NCBI GenBank assembly: GCA_964472095.1
Contig: CAYYIV010000016.1
Span: 33,051-97,050 of the forward strand
DNA length: 64,000 nt
Reading direction: 5' to 3'
DNA from: Pelagibius sp964472095
GTDB lineage: Bacteria; Pseudomonadota; Alphaproteobacteria; Kiloniellales; Kiloniellaceae
Shown here: piece by piece, positions 9,971 through 18,246 of the stretch
How positions within the stretch are numbered: position 1 is the first letter of the stretch
How the letters are laid out: each line of letters starts with the position of its first letter
Notes under the pieces: generated by a model
Told to the model about the DNA's origin: nothing
What the model saw: the letters and a program-made list of their open reading frames with translations, nothing else
The model's database searches: none
Made by a program: the position numbers and the translations under genes

Positions 9971-10930
9971 TTAACCGGCGGCGGCCAGCCTGGCCTCGCG
10001 GGCGGCGCGCAGCCGGGCGAAGTCGTCGCCGGCATGGTAGGACGAGCGGGTCAGCGGCGAGGCCGAGACCATGAGAAAGCCCTTGTTGTAGGCCATCGCC
10101 TCGTACTGCTTGAACTCCTCCGGCGTGACGAAGCGATCGACCACGTGGTGTTTGGGGGTCGGCTGCAGGTACTGGCCGATGGTGAGAAAGTCGACCTCGG
10201 CCGAGCGCAGGTCGTCCATCACCTGCAGCACCTCGGACTTGCCCTCGCCCAGGCCGACCATGATGCCGGACTTGGTGAACAACGAGGGGTCGAGGCGCTT
10301 CACCTCGTCGAGCAGGCGCAGCGAGTGGAAGTAGCGCGCGCCCGGGCGCACCTCGCCGTAGAGCCGCGGCACGGTCTCCAGGTTATGGTTGAAAACATCC
10401 GGCCGGGCGGCGACCACCACCTCCAGGGCACCCGGCTTGCGCAGGAAGTCCGGCGTCAGGATTTCGATGGTGGTCCCCGGCGCCGCCTCCCGGGTCGCCC
10501 GGATCACCTGGGCGAAATGCTCGGCGCCGCCGTCGGGCAGGTCGTCGCGGTCGACCGAGGTGATGACCACGTGCTTCAGGCCCAGCTTGGCGACGGCTGC
10601 GGCCACGTTGGTCGGCTCGAAGGGATCGAGGGCGCCCGGCTTGCCGGTCGCCACGTTGCAGAAGCTGCAGGCCCGCGTGCAGATGCTACCCATGATCATC
10701 ATGGTGGCATGGCGCTGGGCCCAGCACTCACCGATGTTCGGGCAGGCCGCCTCCTCGCAGACCGTGTGGAGGCCATGCGCCTTCACGATCTCGCGGGTCG
10801 CGTGGTACTCGCGCGAGACCGGCGCCTTCACCCGGATCCAGGCCGGCTTGCGCTTGACCTCCTGGTCCGGCTTGTGGGCCTTCTCAGGATGGCGGACCCG
10901 CGGGGCGGCGGTAGTGATCTTCTCAGTCAT
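9971..10930 (-). CDS. lipA: lipoyl synthase
   Basis: A radical-SAM enzyme that inserts two sulfurs into protein-bound octanoyl groups. All ligands are visible: the auxiliary cluster cysteines C58, C63 and C69 (CEEAACPNIGEC) and the radical-SAM C84-x3-C88-x2-C91 (CTRACSFCNVATG). The C-terminal SSYHAGDDF is the usual serine that binds the auxiliary cluster. Length 319 is normal. Its products are the lipoyl arms of PdhB and PdhC encoded upstream, which explains the location downstream of lpd. Confidence 0.97.
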   Translation of the reverse strand: MTEKITTAAPRVRHPEKAHKPDQEVKRKPAWIRVKAPVSREYHATREIVKAHGLHTVCEEAACPNIGECWAQRHATMMIMGSICTRACSFCNVATGKPGALDPFEPTNVAAAVAKLGLKHVVITSVDRDDLPDGGAEHFAQVIRATREAAPGTTIEILTPDFLRKPGALEVVVAARPDVFNHNLETVPRLYGEVRPGARYFHSLRLLDEVKRLDPSLFTKSGIMVGLGEGKSEVLQVMDDLRSAEVDFLTIGQYLQPTPKHHVVDRFVTPEEFKQYEAMAYNKGFLMVSASPLTRSSYHAGDDFARLRAAREARLAAAG

Positions 10931-10954
10931 CTCACCAGCTTCTTTCGCGCGGTG

Positions 10955-11146
10955 TCACGGCAACAGCAGCCGCTTGATCAACAGGACGGTGTGAAGAAAC
11001 ACCCAGATCGTCACGCGGACAAGGGGCGCAAAGATGAACTCCCCGACGACCTCCCGTTCCAGCCAGGATGGCTTGACGGCCCGGGAACCCGCACATTCCG
11101 GTGGCTTCGGCGCCTCAGCCATGTCGCTCACACGGGGACAAACCAC
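10955..11146 (-). CDS. small single-pass membrane protein between lpd and lipA
   Basis: 63 residues. An excellent ribosome binding site (AGGAGGAAGT) precedes a GTG at 11146; an ATG eight codons later is the alternative start. The first 40 residues are polar with two cysteines and several prolines; the rest is one hydrophobic helix (FIFAPLVRVTIWVFLHTVLLI) and a short basic tail. It is 14 bp from lpd and 24 bp from lipA, so it is probably co-transcribed. I do not recognise a family. Confidence 0.6.
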   Translation of the reverse strand: MVCPRVSDMAEAPKPPECAGSRAVKPSWLEREVVGEFIFAPLVRVTIWVFLHTVLLIKRLLLP

Positions 11147-11160
11147 ACTTCCTCCTGAAA

Positions 11161-12564
11161 TTACATATGGATGACGCGGCCGTAGGCATCAAGCACCGAC
11201 TCGTGCATCATCTCGGAGAGGGTCGGGTGCGGGAAGACTGAGTGCATCAGCTCGGCCTCGGTGGTCTCGAGGCCCATGGCGACGACGTAGCCCTGGATCA
11301 GCTCGGTGACCTCCGCGCCGACCATGTGGGCGCCGAGGAGCTGCCCGGTCTTGGCGTCGAACACCGTCTTCACCAGGCCCTCGGGCTCACCCAGCGCAAT
11401 CGCCTTGCCGTTGCCGATGAAGGGGAAGCGGCCGACCTTCACCTGGTAGCCGGCCTCCTTGGCCTTCTTCTCGGTGAGGCCGACGCTGGCCACCTGCGGG
11501 TGGCAGTAGGTGCAGCCGGGGATCTGCTCCTTCTTCATCGGGTGGACGTCGTTGAGGCCGGCGATCTTCTCGACGCAGATAACGCCCTCGTGCTCGGCCT
11601 TGTGGGCCAGCATCGGCGGGCCGGCGACGTCGCCGATGGCATAGATGCCCGGTTCCGCCGTGCGCCCGTAGTCGTCGACGACGATGCAGCCGCGGTCGGT
11701 CTTCACCTTGGTGCCTTCCAGGCCAAGGTTCTCGATGTTGCCCTGCACGCCGACAGCGGAGATCACCCGGTCGACGGTGATTTCGCTCTTCTTGCCGGCC
11801 TTGTCCTCGATCGTGGCGGTGACGTTGTCGCCGTTCTTCCTGACGGCGGTCACCTTGGCCTCGGTGAGGATCTTGATGCCCTGCTTCTCGAAGCGCTTGT
11901 GGGCGTGCTTGGCGATCTCCTCGTCCTCCACCGGCAGGATCTGCGGCAGCACCTCGACCACGGTCACCTCGGCGCCCATGGTGTGGAAGAAGGAGGCGAA
12001 CTCGATGCCGATGGCGCCGGAGCCGATCACCAGCAGCGACTTCGGCATGGCTTCCGGCACCATGGCCTCGAAGTAGGTCCAGATCAGCTTCTTGTCGGGC
12101 TCGATGCCAGGCAGTGCGCGCGGGCGCGCACCGGTCGCCAGGATGATGTGCGGCGCCGTCAGCTCGGCGACCGGCTTGCCGTCCTTGGCGACAGTCAGCT
12201 TGCCGGGACCGTTCAGCTTCGCCTCGCCGTCGAACACCGTCACCTTGTTCTTCTTCAGCAGGTGGCCGACGCCGCCGTTCAGCTGCTTGGAGACGCCGCG
12301 CGAGCGCTTCACCACCTTTTCCAGGTCGAAGCTGACCTTCTCGGCCTTCAGGCCATAAGCGTCGGCGTGCTGCATATAATGATAGATCTCCGCCGAGCGC
12401 AGCAGCGCCTTGGTCGGGATGCAGCCCCAGTTGAGGCAGATGCCGCCCAGGTGCGCCCGCTCGACCACGGCGGTCTTCAGCTTCAGCTGCGCGGCACGGA
12501 TCGCCGCCACGTAACCGCCCGGCCCGCCGCCGACAATGATCACATCGAACGAAGTATCAGCCAC
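11161..12564 (-). CDS. lpdA: dihydrolipoyl dehydrogenase (E3)
   Basis: A 467-residue FAD enzyme that reoxidises dihydrolipoamide in PDH and related complexes with NAD. Visible features: FAD fold VIIVGGGPGGYVAAIRAAQ, redox disulfide C43-x4-C48 (GGICLNWGCIPTKALL), NAD fold VIGSGAIGIEFASFF, second FAD contact GIYAIGDVAGPPMLAHKAEHEG, and the catalytic C-terminal HPHPT-type motif (VFPHPTLSEMMHE). It lies downstream of pdhC but is separated from it by four extra genes and a 213-bp gap with a repeat element. Confidence 0.97.
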   Translation of the reverse strand: MADTSFDVIIVGGGPGGYVAAIRAAQLKLKTAVVERAHLGGICLNWGCIPTKALLRSAEIYHYMQHADAYGLKAEKVSFDLEKVVKRSRGVSKQLNGGVGHLLKKNKVTVFDGEAKLNGPGKLTVAKDGKPVAELTAPHIILATGARPRALPGIEPDKKLIWTYFEAMVPEAMPKSLLVIGSGAIGIEFASFFHTMGAEVTVVEVLPQILPVEDEEIAKHAHKRFEKQGIKILTEAKVTAVRKNGDNVTATIEDKAGKKSEITVDRVISAVGVQGNIENLGLEGTKVKTDRGCIVVDDYGRTAEPGIYAIGDVAGPPMLAHKAEHEGVICVEKIAGLNDVHPMKKEQIPGCTYCHPQVASVGLTEKKAKEAGYQVKVGRFPFIGNGKAIALGEPEGLVKTVFDAKTGQLLGAHMVGAEVTELIQGYVVAMGLETTEAELMHSVFPHPTLSEMMHESVLDAYGRVIHM

Positions 12565-12610
12565 GAAAACTCTCCTCTAGGCGGGGGCGCTACCGTTCTG
12601 TCTCTCAAAC

Positions 12611-12723
12611 TGTCATTGCCGGGCTTGTCCCGGCAATCCATGCCCGCAACAAGCTCCAGATCTCTCCTGGAGAGGCTCGGCGCCGCGGTACAATGGACCC
12701 TCGGGACAAGCCCGAGGGTGACA
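12611..12723. repeat. MITE-like intergenic repeat with TGTCA ends
   Basis: A 113-bp unit bounded by TGTCA at the left and TGACA at the right. Each end carries a palindrome with the same core GGGCTTGTCCC, once direct (arms ATTGCCGGG/CCCGGCAAT, 12615-12637) and once inverted (arms ACCCTCGGG/CCCGAGGGT, 12697-12719). TCCAT follows each core. The ends are therefore imperfect inverted repeats of each other. Palindromes with this core are common between genes in alphaproteobacteria. It lies between the four paralogues and lpd. Confidence 0.7.
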
Positions 12724-12777
12724 CCTGGAGTGGTTGCCGGCCGGTGCGATCGCCAGCAGCGATATATGACCACCCCC

Positions 12778-13422
12778 TCATCCCGGCGGGTTCCAGATGC
12801 TGCGATCTGGCAGGCGGCCGGTGATCCACAGGATGGTGTCCGCCATTACAACAGCTTCGATGTCCGTCGCCTCATCGACCGCACCGGCATTAACAATGAC
12901 ACCAACGGGGAGAAACTGCGCCAGGTATCGCGCCAGGTCGATGCGCCACGCACCGCCCTGCTTCTTCAAGTATACAGCTGCATCCGGTTGAAGACCCCAG
13001 GCGTCGCGCAGATAACCCTCTGCCTCATCTCCTTCGACTAGGATTTCATACATCTCTACATTCGCGATCGTCTGGGTGTCGAATACGCGGGCGCTGACTG
13101 CATACTCGACGGGATCTGTCTTACGCATGCTGCGCAAGTGCTCCGCATCAAAGCTGTGGCGGAGGAGCAGGACCGCGAGCTGATCTACTGGCGACAAACC
13201 TCTTAGTTCCTGCGGTTCCATGCTCAAAGCGTGATCGATTCCGTCACGAAGAAGTGCGTGGCTTTCAGCGCTCGTCAGTGCAGAGGCAGCCCGCCCGTCG
13301 CCATCGATCAATGCCGTCTTATAGGCGCCAAGAGCTTCGGCTGCAGCGGTTTGATCATCCATTGGCAGAGCCGGGCTTGAGTACGCCAGAACAAGCGCAA
13401 TTGTGAGCGCGCGAAGTTTCAT
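12778..13422 (-). CDS. secreted IWNPP-tail protein, paralogue 4 of 4
   Basis: 214 residues with a signal peptide (MKLRALTIALVLAYSSPALP). The body has the shared pattern of this family: AYKTALIDGDGRAASALT, then DQLAVLLLRHS, DPVEYAV, a strand pair ending GGAWRIDLARYL, and the C-terminal ITGRLPDRSIWNPPG. It is closest by eye to its upstream neighbour (13419). Its base composition looks less GC-rich than the other three, which suggests faster drift. Its start overlaps the 13419 stop by 4 bp. No enzyme motif is seen; the strand pattern recalls NTF2-like folds, which is only a guess. Confidence 0.75.
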   Translation of the reverse strand: MKLRALTIALVLAYSSPALPMDDQTAAAEALGAYKTALIDGDGRAASALTSAESHALLRDGIDHALSMEPQELRGLSPVDQLAVLLLRHSFDAEHLRSMRKTDPVEYAVSARVFDTQTIANVEMYEILVEGDEAEGYLRDAWGLQPDAAVYLKKQGGAWRIDLARYLAQFLPVGVIVNAGAVDEATDIEAVVMADTILWITGRLPDRSIWNPPG

Positions 13423-14063
13423 CCCGGCGGATTCCAGATGTTCGCATCCGGCGCGCGGCCGGTGATGAGATGGATGATGAGCGGCACCACGCCGCTCTTG
13501 CCGTCGCTGGTCTGCAGGGCACCAAGCATGCCGGCCTGGGCGTCGAACACGGCGCGGTAGGGCGCGATGGAGGACAGCAGGTCGAAGCGCCAGGTGCCGG
13601 CCTCCTCCTTGAAGTGGACGTTGACCGGGATCGGCGAGCCCTTGAGGTTCGACAGCGGCGCGTGGGCCTGGGTGCCGGTGACGGTGAAGTCCGCCGCCTC
13701 CAGTTTCTGCACCTCGTTCATGTCGAAGGCGCCCTGGTCGACCGCGTAGGCGACCGGGTCGCCCTGCTTCATGGCGCGCAGCTCATCGGCCTTCATATTG
13801 TGTCGCAGCATCAGCACCGAGATCTGGTCCAGCAGCGGCAGCGCACGGACCTCCGGCTCCTCCAGGGTGAGTGCGCGGTCGAGCGACTGCTCCAGGAAGG
13901 CGTGGGTGTCGGAAGCGGTCAGCGCGGAAGCCGCGGCGCCGTCGCCGTCGATCAGCGCCTGCTTGTAGGCCTCGAAGCTCTGCTCGACCGCGGCCGGGTC
14001 GGCGAGCGCCGCCGTGGGCAGCAGACCGACCAGCAGGGCGGCTATGGAAAGTCGCAGCCTCAT
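13419..14063 (-). CDS. secreted IWNPP-tail protein, paralogue 3 of 4
   Basis: 214 residues, signal peptide MRLRLSIAALLVGLLPTAALA. Shared features are SFEAYKQALIDGDGAAASALT, DQISVLMLRHN, GDPVAYAVDQGAF, EEAGTWRFDLLSSI and the end LITGRAPDANIWNPPG. The stretch ALIDGDG-x-AASALT is nearly identical in paralogue 4, so these two form one sister pair. It overlaps both neighbours by 4 bp (ATGA), suggesting a single translationally coupled unit. I do not recognise a named family; export to the periplasm is inferred from the signal peptide. Confidence 0.8.
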   Translation of the reverse strand: MRLRLSIAALLVGLLPTAALADPAAVEQSFEAYKQALIDGDGAAASALTASDTHAFLEQSLDRALTLEEPEVRALPLLDQISVLMLRHNMKADELRAMKQGDPVAYAVDQGAFDMNEVQKLEAADFTVTGTQAHAPLSNLKGSPIPVNVHFKEEAGTWRFDLLSSIAPYRAVFDAQAGMLGALQTSDGKSGVVPLIIHLITGRAPDANIWNPPG

Positions 14064-14713
14064 ATCGGCGGGTTCCAGATCTCCGGGCCGGGCCGGCGGC
14101 CGGTGCCTTCCTCGAGGGTTGCGAACAGGAGCTCTTCCTCAGTCATGCCGGAGATAGCGATCGCCAGGGTCATGACCTTGCGCGAATCGTTGATGGCCTG
14201 CAGCAGGTCGAGGCGCCAGGCGCCTCGCTCCCGCTGGAACGACAGCGACGAGGTGGAAGGCTTGCCCACCTGGTCCAGGGCGAAGGCGCGGGCGGTGTCA
14301 CCGCTGATGCGGTAATCGGTCAGCCTCAGCCGGGCCGTCAGCTCCTCGCTGAACCAGCCCTCGTCAATGCTTTTCGCCACCAGCTCGCGGCCGCTGAGCC
14401 GCCGCAACTGTTCTCGCGTCAGGCCCAGGCGGAACATCAGGATGGTGACGCGGTCGGTGAAGTCGGCCCCCTCCAGCCGCGCGCGGTTGGCCGTGAGGGC
14501 CTCGTCGGCCAGGTCCCGGTAGTACTCCCAGCTCTCCTCGGTGACCAGCTCGGCCGCAGCATTGCCACGGTGGGCCAGCAGCGCCTCCTTGTAGGCGAGG
14601 AAAGTCTCTTCCACCACCCGCTCAGGCGAGTTCTCCGCCGTCTGCGGCGGCGTCGCGCAGGCAAGGGGCAGCACCGCAATCAGCAGGATGGCCAGGAAGC
14701 GGCAGAAGCTCAT
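14060..14713 (-). CDS. IWNPP-tail lipoprotein, paralogue 2 of 4
   Basis: 217 residues. Unlike its siblings it has a lipobox, VLPLAC with the cysteine at position 19, so it is probably a membrane-anchored lipoprotein. The body reads TFLAYKEALLAHRGNAAAELVT, DRVTILMFRLGL, LSGRELVAKSIDEGWF, ERGAWRLDLLQAI and ends EEGTGRRPGPEIWNPPI. The tail TGR-x-PGPEIW is shared with paralogue 1, so these two form the second sister pair. It overlaps both neighbours by 4 bp. Function unknown. Confidence 0.8.
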   Translation of the reverse strand: MSFCRFLAILLIAVLPLACATPPQTAENSPERVVEETFLAYKEALLAHRGNAAAELVTEESWEYYRDLADEALTANRARLEGADFTDRVTILMFRLGLTREQLRRLSGRELVAKSIDEGWFSEELTARLRLTDYRISGDTARAFALDQVGKPSTSSLSFQRERGAWRLDLLQAINDSRKVMTLAIAISGMTEEELLFATLEEGTGRRPGPEIWNPPI

Positions 14714-15342
14714 GACGGCGGGCTCCAGATCTCCGGGCCGGGCTTGCGGCCGGTGCCCTGCTCCAGCATCAGCAGGACGAACTCGTCCTCGCCGAGGCCG
14801 GACTGCTGCACGGCGTACTCGAAGGCGGTGCGCGTCAGGTGCATCAGCGCAACGAGGTCGAGCAGCCAGCGGCCCTCCTCCCTGACGAACTGCATCTTGA
14901 AGGGCGTTTCGCTGCCGTCCGGCTGGAGGATGGTCCCGGTCGCGGCGTCGCCCTCGACCTGGTAGTTGCCGAGCTGCAGCCGGCTCGCGCCCTCCTTGCC
15001 GATCCAGCCTTCGTCGACCGCGAAAGAGACCACGTCGCTGCCGGACATGCGCTGAAGCTCGGCAGCTTCCAGGCTGTGGCGCAGCAGCATCGCGTAGATG
15101 CGGTCGGAAAGATGGATCCGATGCAGGGCGTCGCGGTCGAGCGTCAGGGCCTGGTCGGCAAGCTGGCGAAAGTAGGCCTGCGAATCCCGCGTCACCACCG
15201 CGGCCGCAGCATCGCCGTCGGCGGTCAGGATGGCCGTCTTGTAGTCGAGGAAGCTCTTCCTGACCTCGTCCAGCGGCGCGGCCGCAGCCGGCCAGGGCAA
15301 GACGAAGAGAAGCACCAGTAAGAGGAAGCGCAGGCTTCGCAT
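14710..15342 (-). CDS. secreted IWNPP-tail protein, paralogue 1 of 4
   Basis: 210 residues from the ATG at 15342 (AGAGG ten bases upstream); an in-frame TTG at 15375 would add eleven residues before a normal signal peptide. The signal is MRSLRFLLLVLLFVLPWPAAA. The body reads SFLDYKTAILTADGDAAAAVVT, DRIYAMLLRHSLEAAEL, MSGSDVVSFAVDEGWI, EEGRWLLDLVALM, and the end is EQGTGRKPGPEIWSPPS. It is the first of the four and starts 39 bp after the pdhC stop. Function unknown; secretion is inferred. Confidence 0.8.
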   Translation of the reverse strand: MRSLRFLLLVLLFVLPWPAAAAPLDEVRKSFLDYKTAILTADGDAAAAVVTRDSQAYFRQLADQALTLDRDALHRIHLSDRIYAMLLRHSLEAAELQRMSGSDVVSFAVDEGWIGKEGASRLQLGNYQVEGDAATGTILQPDGSETPFKMQFVREEGRWLLDLVALMHLTRTAFEYAVQQSGLGEDEFVLLMLEQGTGRKPGPEIWSPPS

Positions 15343-15381
15343 CGGGAAACGGCCTCTGGGTTCATTCGGTCGCAAAATAGC

Positions 15382-16740
15382 TTACAGCAGCATGGTCAGG
15401 GGATCTTCGATCAGTTTCTTGAAGGCCGCGAGGAACTGCGCCCCGACCGCGCCGTCCACCACGCGGTGGTCGACCGAGAGGGTACAGCTCATCACCGTGG
15501 CGATGCTCAGGGCGCCGTCCTTCACCACCGGGCGCTGCTCGCCGGCGCCGACCGCCAGGATGCAGCCCTGCGGCGGATTGATCACCGCGGCGAAGTCCCT
15601 GATGCCGAACATGCCGAGGTTGGACACCGAGAAGCTGCCGCCCTGGTACTCCTCCGGCTTCAGCTTGTTGTCGCGCGCCCGCGCCGCGAGATCCTTCATC
15701 TCGTTGGCGATGGCGGCGAGGCCCTTGCTCTCCGCCGCCTTGATGATCGGCGTGATGAGGCCGGCCGGCGTCGCCACGGCAACCGAGACGTCGGCGTGTT
15801 CGTAGAACAGCAGGCCGGACTCGTCGTAGGAGGCATTGGCCGCCGGCACCTTCTTCAGGGCCAGGGCCACGGCGCGGATGACGAAGTCGTTCACTGAGAT
15901 CTTGTAGTCGTCGGAGCGGGCGTTGAGCTCCTTGCGCACCTTCAGCAACGCGTCCAGTTCGCAGTCGACCGTGAGGTAGAAGTGCGGCACCTGCTGCTTG
16001 GACTCGGTGAGCCGCTTGGCGATCACCTTGCGCATGCCGGAGAGCGGCTCCTGGCGGTACTTCATGCCCAGCATGTCGGCGTACTGCTTGGCGCCGGGAC
16101 CTGTCGCCGCCGGCGCGGCTGCGGCAGCCGGTGCCGCGGCGGCTTCCCGCGCCGCTGGCGCGGCAGCACCCGGCTTGGCGCCCTCGACGTCGGCCTTCAC
16201 GATGCGGCCGTGCGGGCCGCTGCCCTTCACGGCAGCGAGATCGACGCCTTTGTCCCCGGCGATGCGCCGCGCCAGGGGGCTGGCGAAGATGCGGCCATCC
16301 GGCCCGGAGGGCGCCGCGGGCGCCGGCGTCGCGGCTGCCTTTGGCTCCGGTGCTTTGGTGGCGGGTTCGCTGCCGTTGCCTTGCGGACGCTCCGCTTGCG
16401 CCTTGGGGGCTTCCTTCGGCGCTTCCTTGGACGCTTCCTTGTCCTTCGGTGCAGGGGCGTCGGCCTTCGGCGCCGCGGTCATGGCCGAGGTGTCTTCACC
16501 TTCCTCCAGCAGCACGGCGATGACCTCGTTGATCGGCACGCCTTCGGTGCCCTCGGCCACCATGATCTTGCCGATGGTGCCCTCGTCGACGGCCTCCACT
16601 TCCATGGTCGCCTTGTCGGTCTCGATCTCGGCAATGATGTCGCCGGCGCTGACCTCGTCGCCTTCCTTGACCAGCCACTTGGCCAGCGTGCCTTCAGTCA
16701 TCGTCGGCGACAGCGCCGGCATCAGGATATTGATCGGCAT
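15382..16740 (-). CDS. pdhC: pyruvate dehydrogenase E2, dihydrolipoamide acetyltransferase
   Basis: 452 residues. The N-terminal lipoyl domain (1-80) carries lipoylated K43 in ETDKATMEVEAVDEG. A long Ala/Pro/Lys linker follows, then the E1/E3-binding domain (ASPLARRIAGDKGVDLAAVKGSGPHGRI, near 155-190), a second Ala/Pro linker, and the catalytic domain with the HxxxDG active site as DHRVVDGAVGAQFL. E2 forms the core of the PDH complex and passes acetyl groups to CoA. The gene follows pdhB by 22 bp. Confidence 0.97.
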   Translation of the reverse strand: MPINILMPALSPTMTEGTLAKWLVKEGDEVSAGDIIAEIETDKATMEVEAVDEGTIGKIMVAEGTEGVPINEVIAVLLEEGEDTSAMTAAPKADAPAPKDKEASKEAPKEAPKAQAERPQGNGSEPATKAPEPKAAATPAPAAPSGPDGRIFASPLARRIAGDKGVDLAAVKGSGPHGRIVKADVEGAKPGAAAPAAREAAAAPAAAAAPAATGPGAKQYADMLGMKYRQEPLSGMRKVIAKRLTESKQQVPHFYLTVDCELDALLKVRKELNARSDDYKISVNDFVIRAVALALKKVPAANASYDESGLLFYEHADVSVAVATPAGLITPIIKAAESKGLAAIANEMKDLAARARDNKLKPEEYQGGSFSVSNLGMFGIRDFAAVINPPQGCILAVGAGEQRPVVKDGALSIATVMSCTLSVDHRVVDGAVGAQFLAAFKKLIEDPLTMLL

Positions 16741-16762
16741 GGTGCTTGTTCCTCCCCCGGGC

Positions 16763-18169
16763 TCAGCCGCGGTAACAGACTTCTTTGGCGCCGGCGACGA
16801 TCGTGTCCGTCTGCGGCAGCGCCAGGGCTTCGAGGTTGGCGGCGTAGGGCATCGGCACGTCGACGCCGAAGACCCGCTTCACCGGCGCGTCGAGCCAGTC
16901 GAAGGCCTGCTCCATCACCACCGAGGCGACCTCCGAGCCGATGCCGGCATAGCCCCAGCCTTCTTCGCAGGTCACCAGGCGGTTGGTCTTGCGCACCGAG
17001 GCGACGATGGTCTCGGTGTCGAGCGGCCGCAGGCTGCGCAGGTCGATGACCTCCGCGTCGATGCCTTCCTCGGCCAGCTTCTCCGCAGCCGCCAGGGCCT
17101 TGCCGACCATCAGCGAGAAGGCGGTGATGGTGACGTCCTTGCCCGGGCGGACGATGCGCGCCTTGCCGAGCGGGACCACCCAGTCCTTGCTGTCCGGCAC
17201 CTCGAAGCTCTGGCCGTAGAGCATCTCGTTTTCCAGGAAGATCACCGGATTGTCATCGCGGATGGCGGACTTCAGCAGACCCTTGGCGTCGGCTGCCGAA
17301 TAGGGCGCCACCACCTTGAGGCCCGGCACGTGGGCGTACCAGGAGGCATAGCACTGGGAATGCTGGGCGGCGACCCGCGCGGCGGCCCCGTTCGGCCCGC
17401 GGAATACGATCGGCGAGGAAATCTGGCCGCCGGACATGTAGTGGGTCTTGGCGGCGGAGTTGATGATCTGGTCGATCGCCTGCATGGCGAAGTTGAAGGT
17501 CATGAACTCGACGATGGGCCGCAGGCCGTACATCGCGGCGCCGACGCCGAGGCCGGCGAAGCCGTGCTCGGTAATCGGCGTGTCGACCACGCGGCGCGCA
17601 CCGAACTCGTCGAGCAATCCCTGGCTGACCTTGTAGGCACCCTGGTACTCGGCGACTTCCTCGCCCATCAGGAAGACGCGCTCGTCGTTGCGCATCTCCT
17701 CGGCCATGGCATCGCGCAGCGCCTCGCGCACGGTCTGCTTGACCGTCGCGCCGGTCCATTCCGGCTCGGCCTCCGGCGACGCGGCCCGCGGCGCCGGCGG
17801 GGTGGCTCCGGTAGCGGGCGCCTTGCTCTCGGACTTCGGCTGCTCTTCATCCGATTGCCTGGCTTCAGGTCGTTTGGCCTCGGACGGCTTGGCCTCCGCC
17901 TTGTCGGAAATCGCCGAAGCGTCCTCGCCATCCTCCAGCAGCACGGCGATGACCTGGTTCACCGGCACCCCGTCGGTGCCTTCGGGCACCATGATCTTGC
18001 CGAGCACGCCCTCGTCGACGGCCTCGACCTCCATGGTCGCCTTGTCGGTCTCGATCTCCGCCAGCACATCACCGGCAGCGATCTCGTCGCCTTCCTTCTT
18101 CAGCCACTTGGCCAGCTTTCCCTCGGTCATGGTCGGCGAGAGAGCCGGCATAAGTACGTCGATAGGCAT
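16763..18169 (-). CDS. pdhB: pyruvate dehydrogenase E1 beta with N-terminal lipoyl domain
   Basis: 468 residues, about 140 longer than a plain E1-beta because of an N-terminal lipoyl domain (K43 in ETDKATMEVEAVDEG) and an acidic/Pro-rich linker. This is a known alphaproteobacterial trait. The E1-beta part starts around 135 (VREALRDAMAEEMRNDERVFLMGEEVAEYQGAYKVSQGL) and includes GFAGLGVGAAMYGLRPIVEFM and VTCEEGWGYAGIGSEVA. With PdhA it binds thiamine diphosphate and decarboxylates pyruvate. Confidence 0.97.
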   Translation of the reverse strand: MPIDVLMPALSPTMTEGKLAKWLKKEGDEIAAGDVLAEIETDKATMEVEAVDEGVLGKIMVPEGTDGVPVNQVIAVLLEDGEDASAISDKAEAKPSEAKRPEARQSDEEQPKSESKAPATGATPPAPRAASPEAEPEWTGATVKQTVREALRDAMAEEMRNDERVFLMGEEVAEYQGAYKVSQGLLDEFGARRVVDTPITEHGFAGLGVGAAMYGLRPIVEFMTFNFAMQAIDQIINSAAKTHYMSGGQISSPIVFRGPNGAAARVAAQHSQCYASWYAHVPGLKVVAPYSAADAKGLLKSAIRDDNPVIFLENEMLYGQSFEVPDSKDWVVPLGKARIVRPGKDVTITAFSLMVGKALAAAEKLAEEGIDAEVIDLRSLRPLDTETIVASVRKTNRLVTCEEGWGYAGIGSEVASVVMEQAFDWLDAPVKRVFGVDVPMPYAANLEALALPQTDTIVAGAKEVCYRG

Positions 18170-18246
18170 GTCCCCTCCGGGCGTTCAGCGCGGGCGGCCG
18201 CCGCGGCGTTTGGTCGTCTGTTTCGGGCGGCCGGCCCTGTTCTTGT

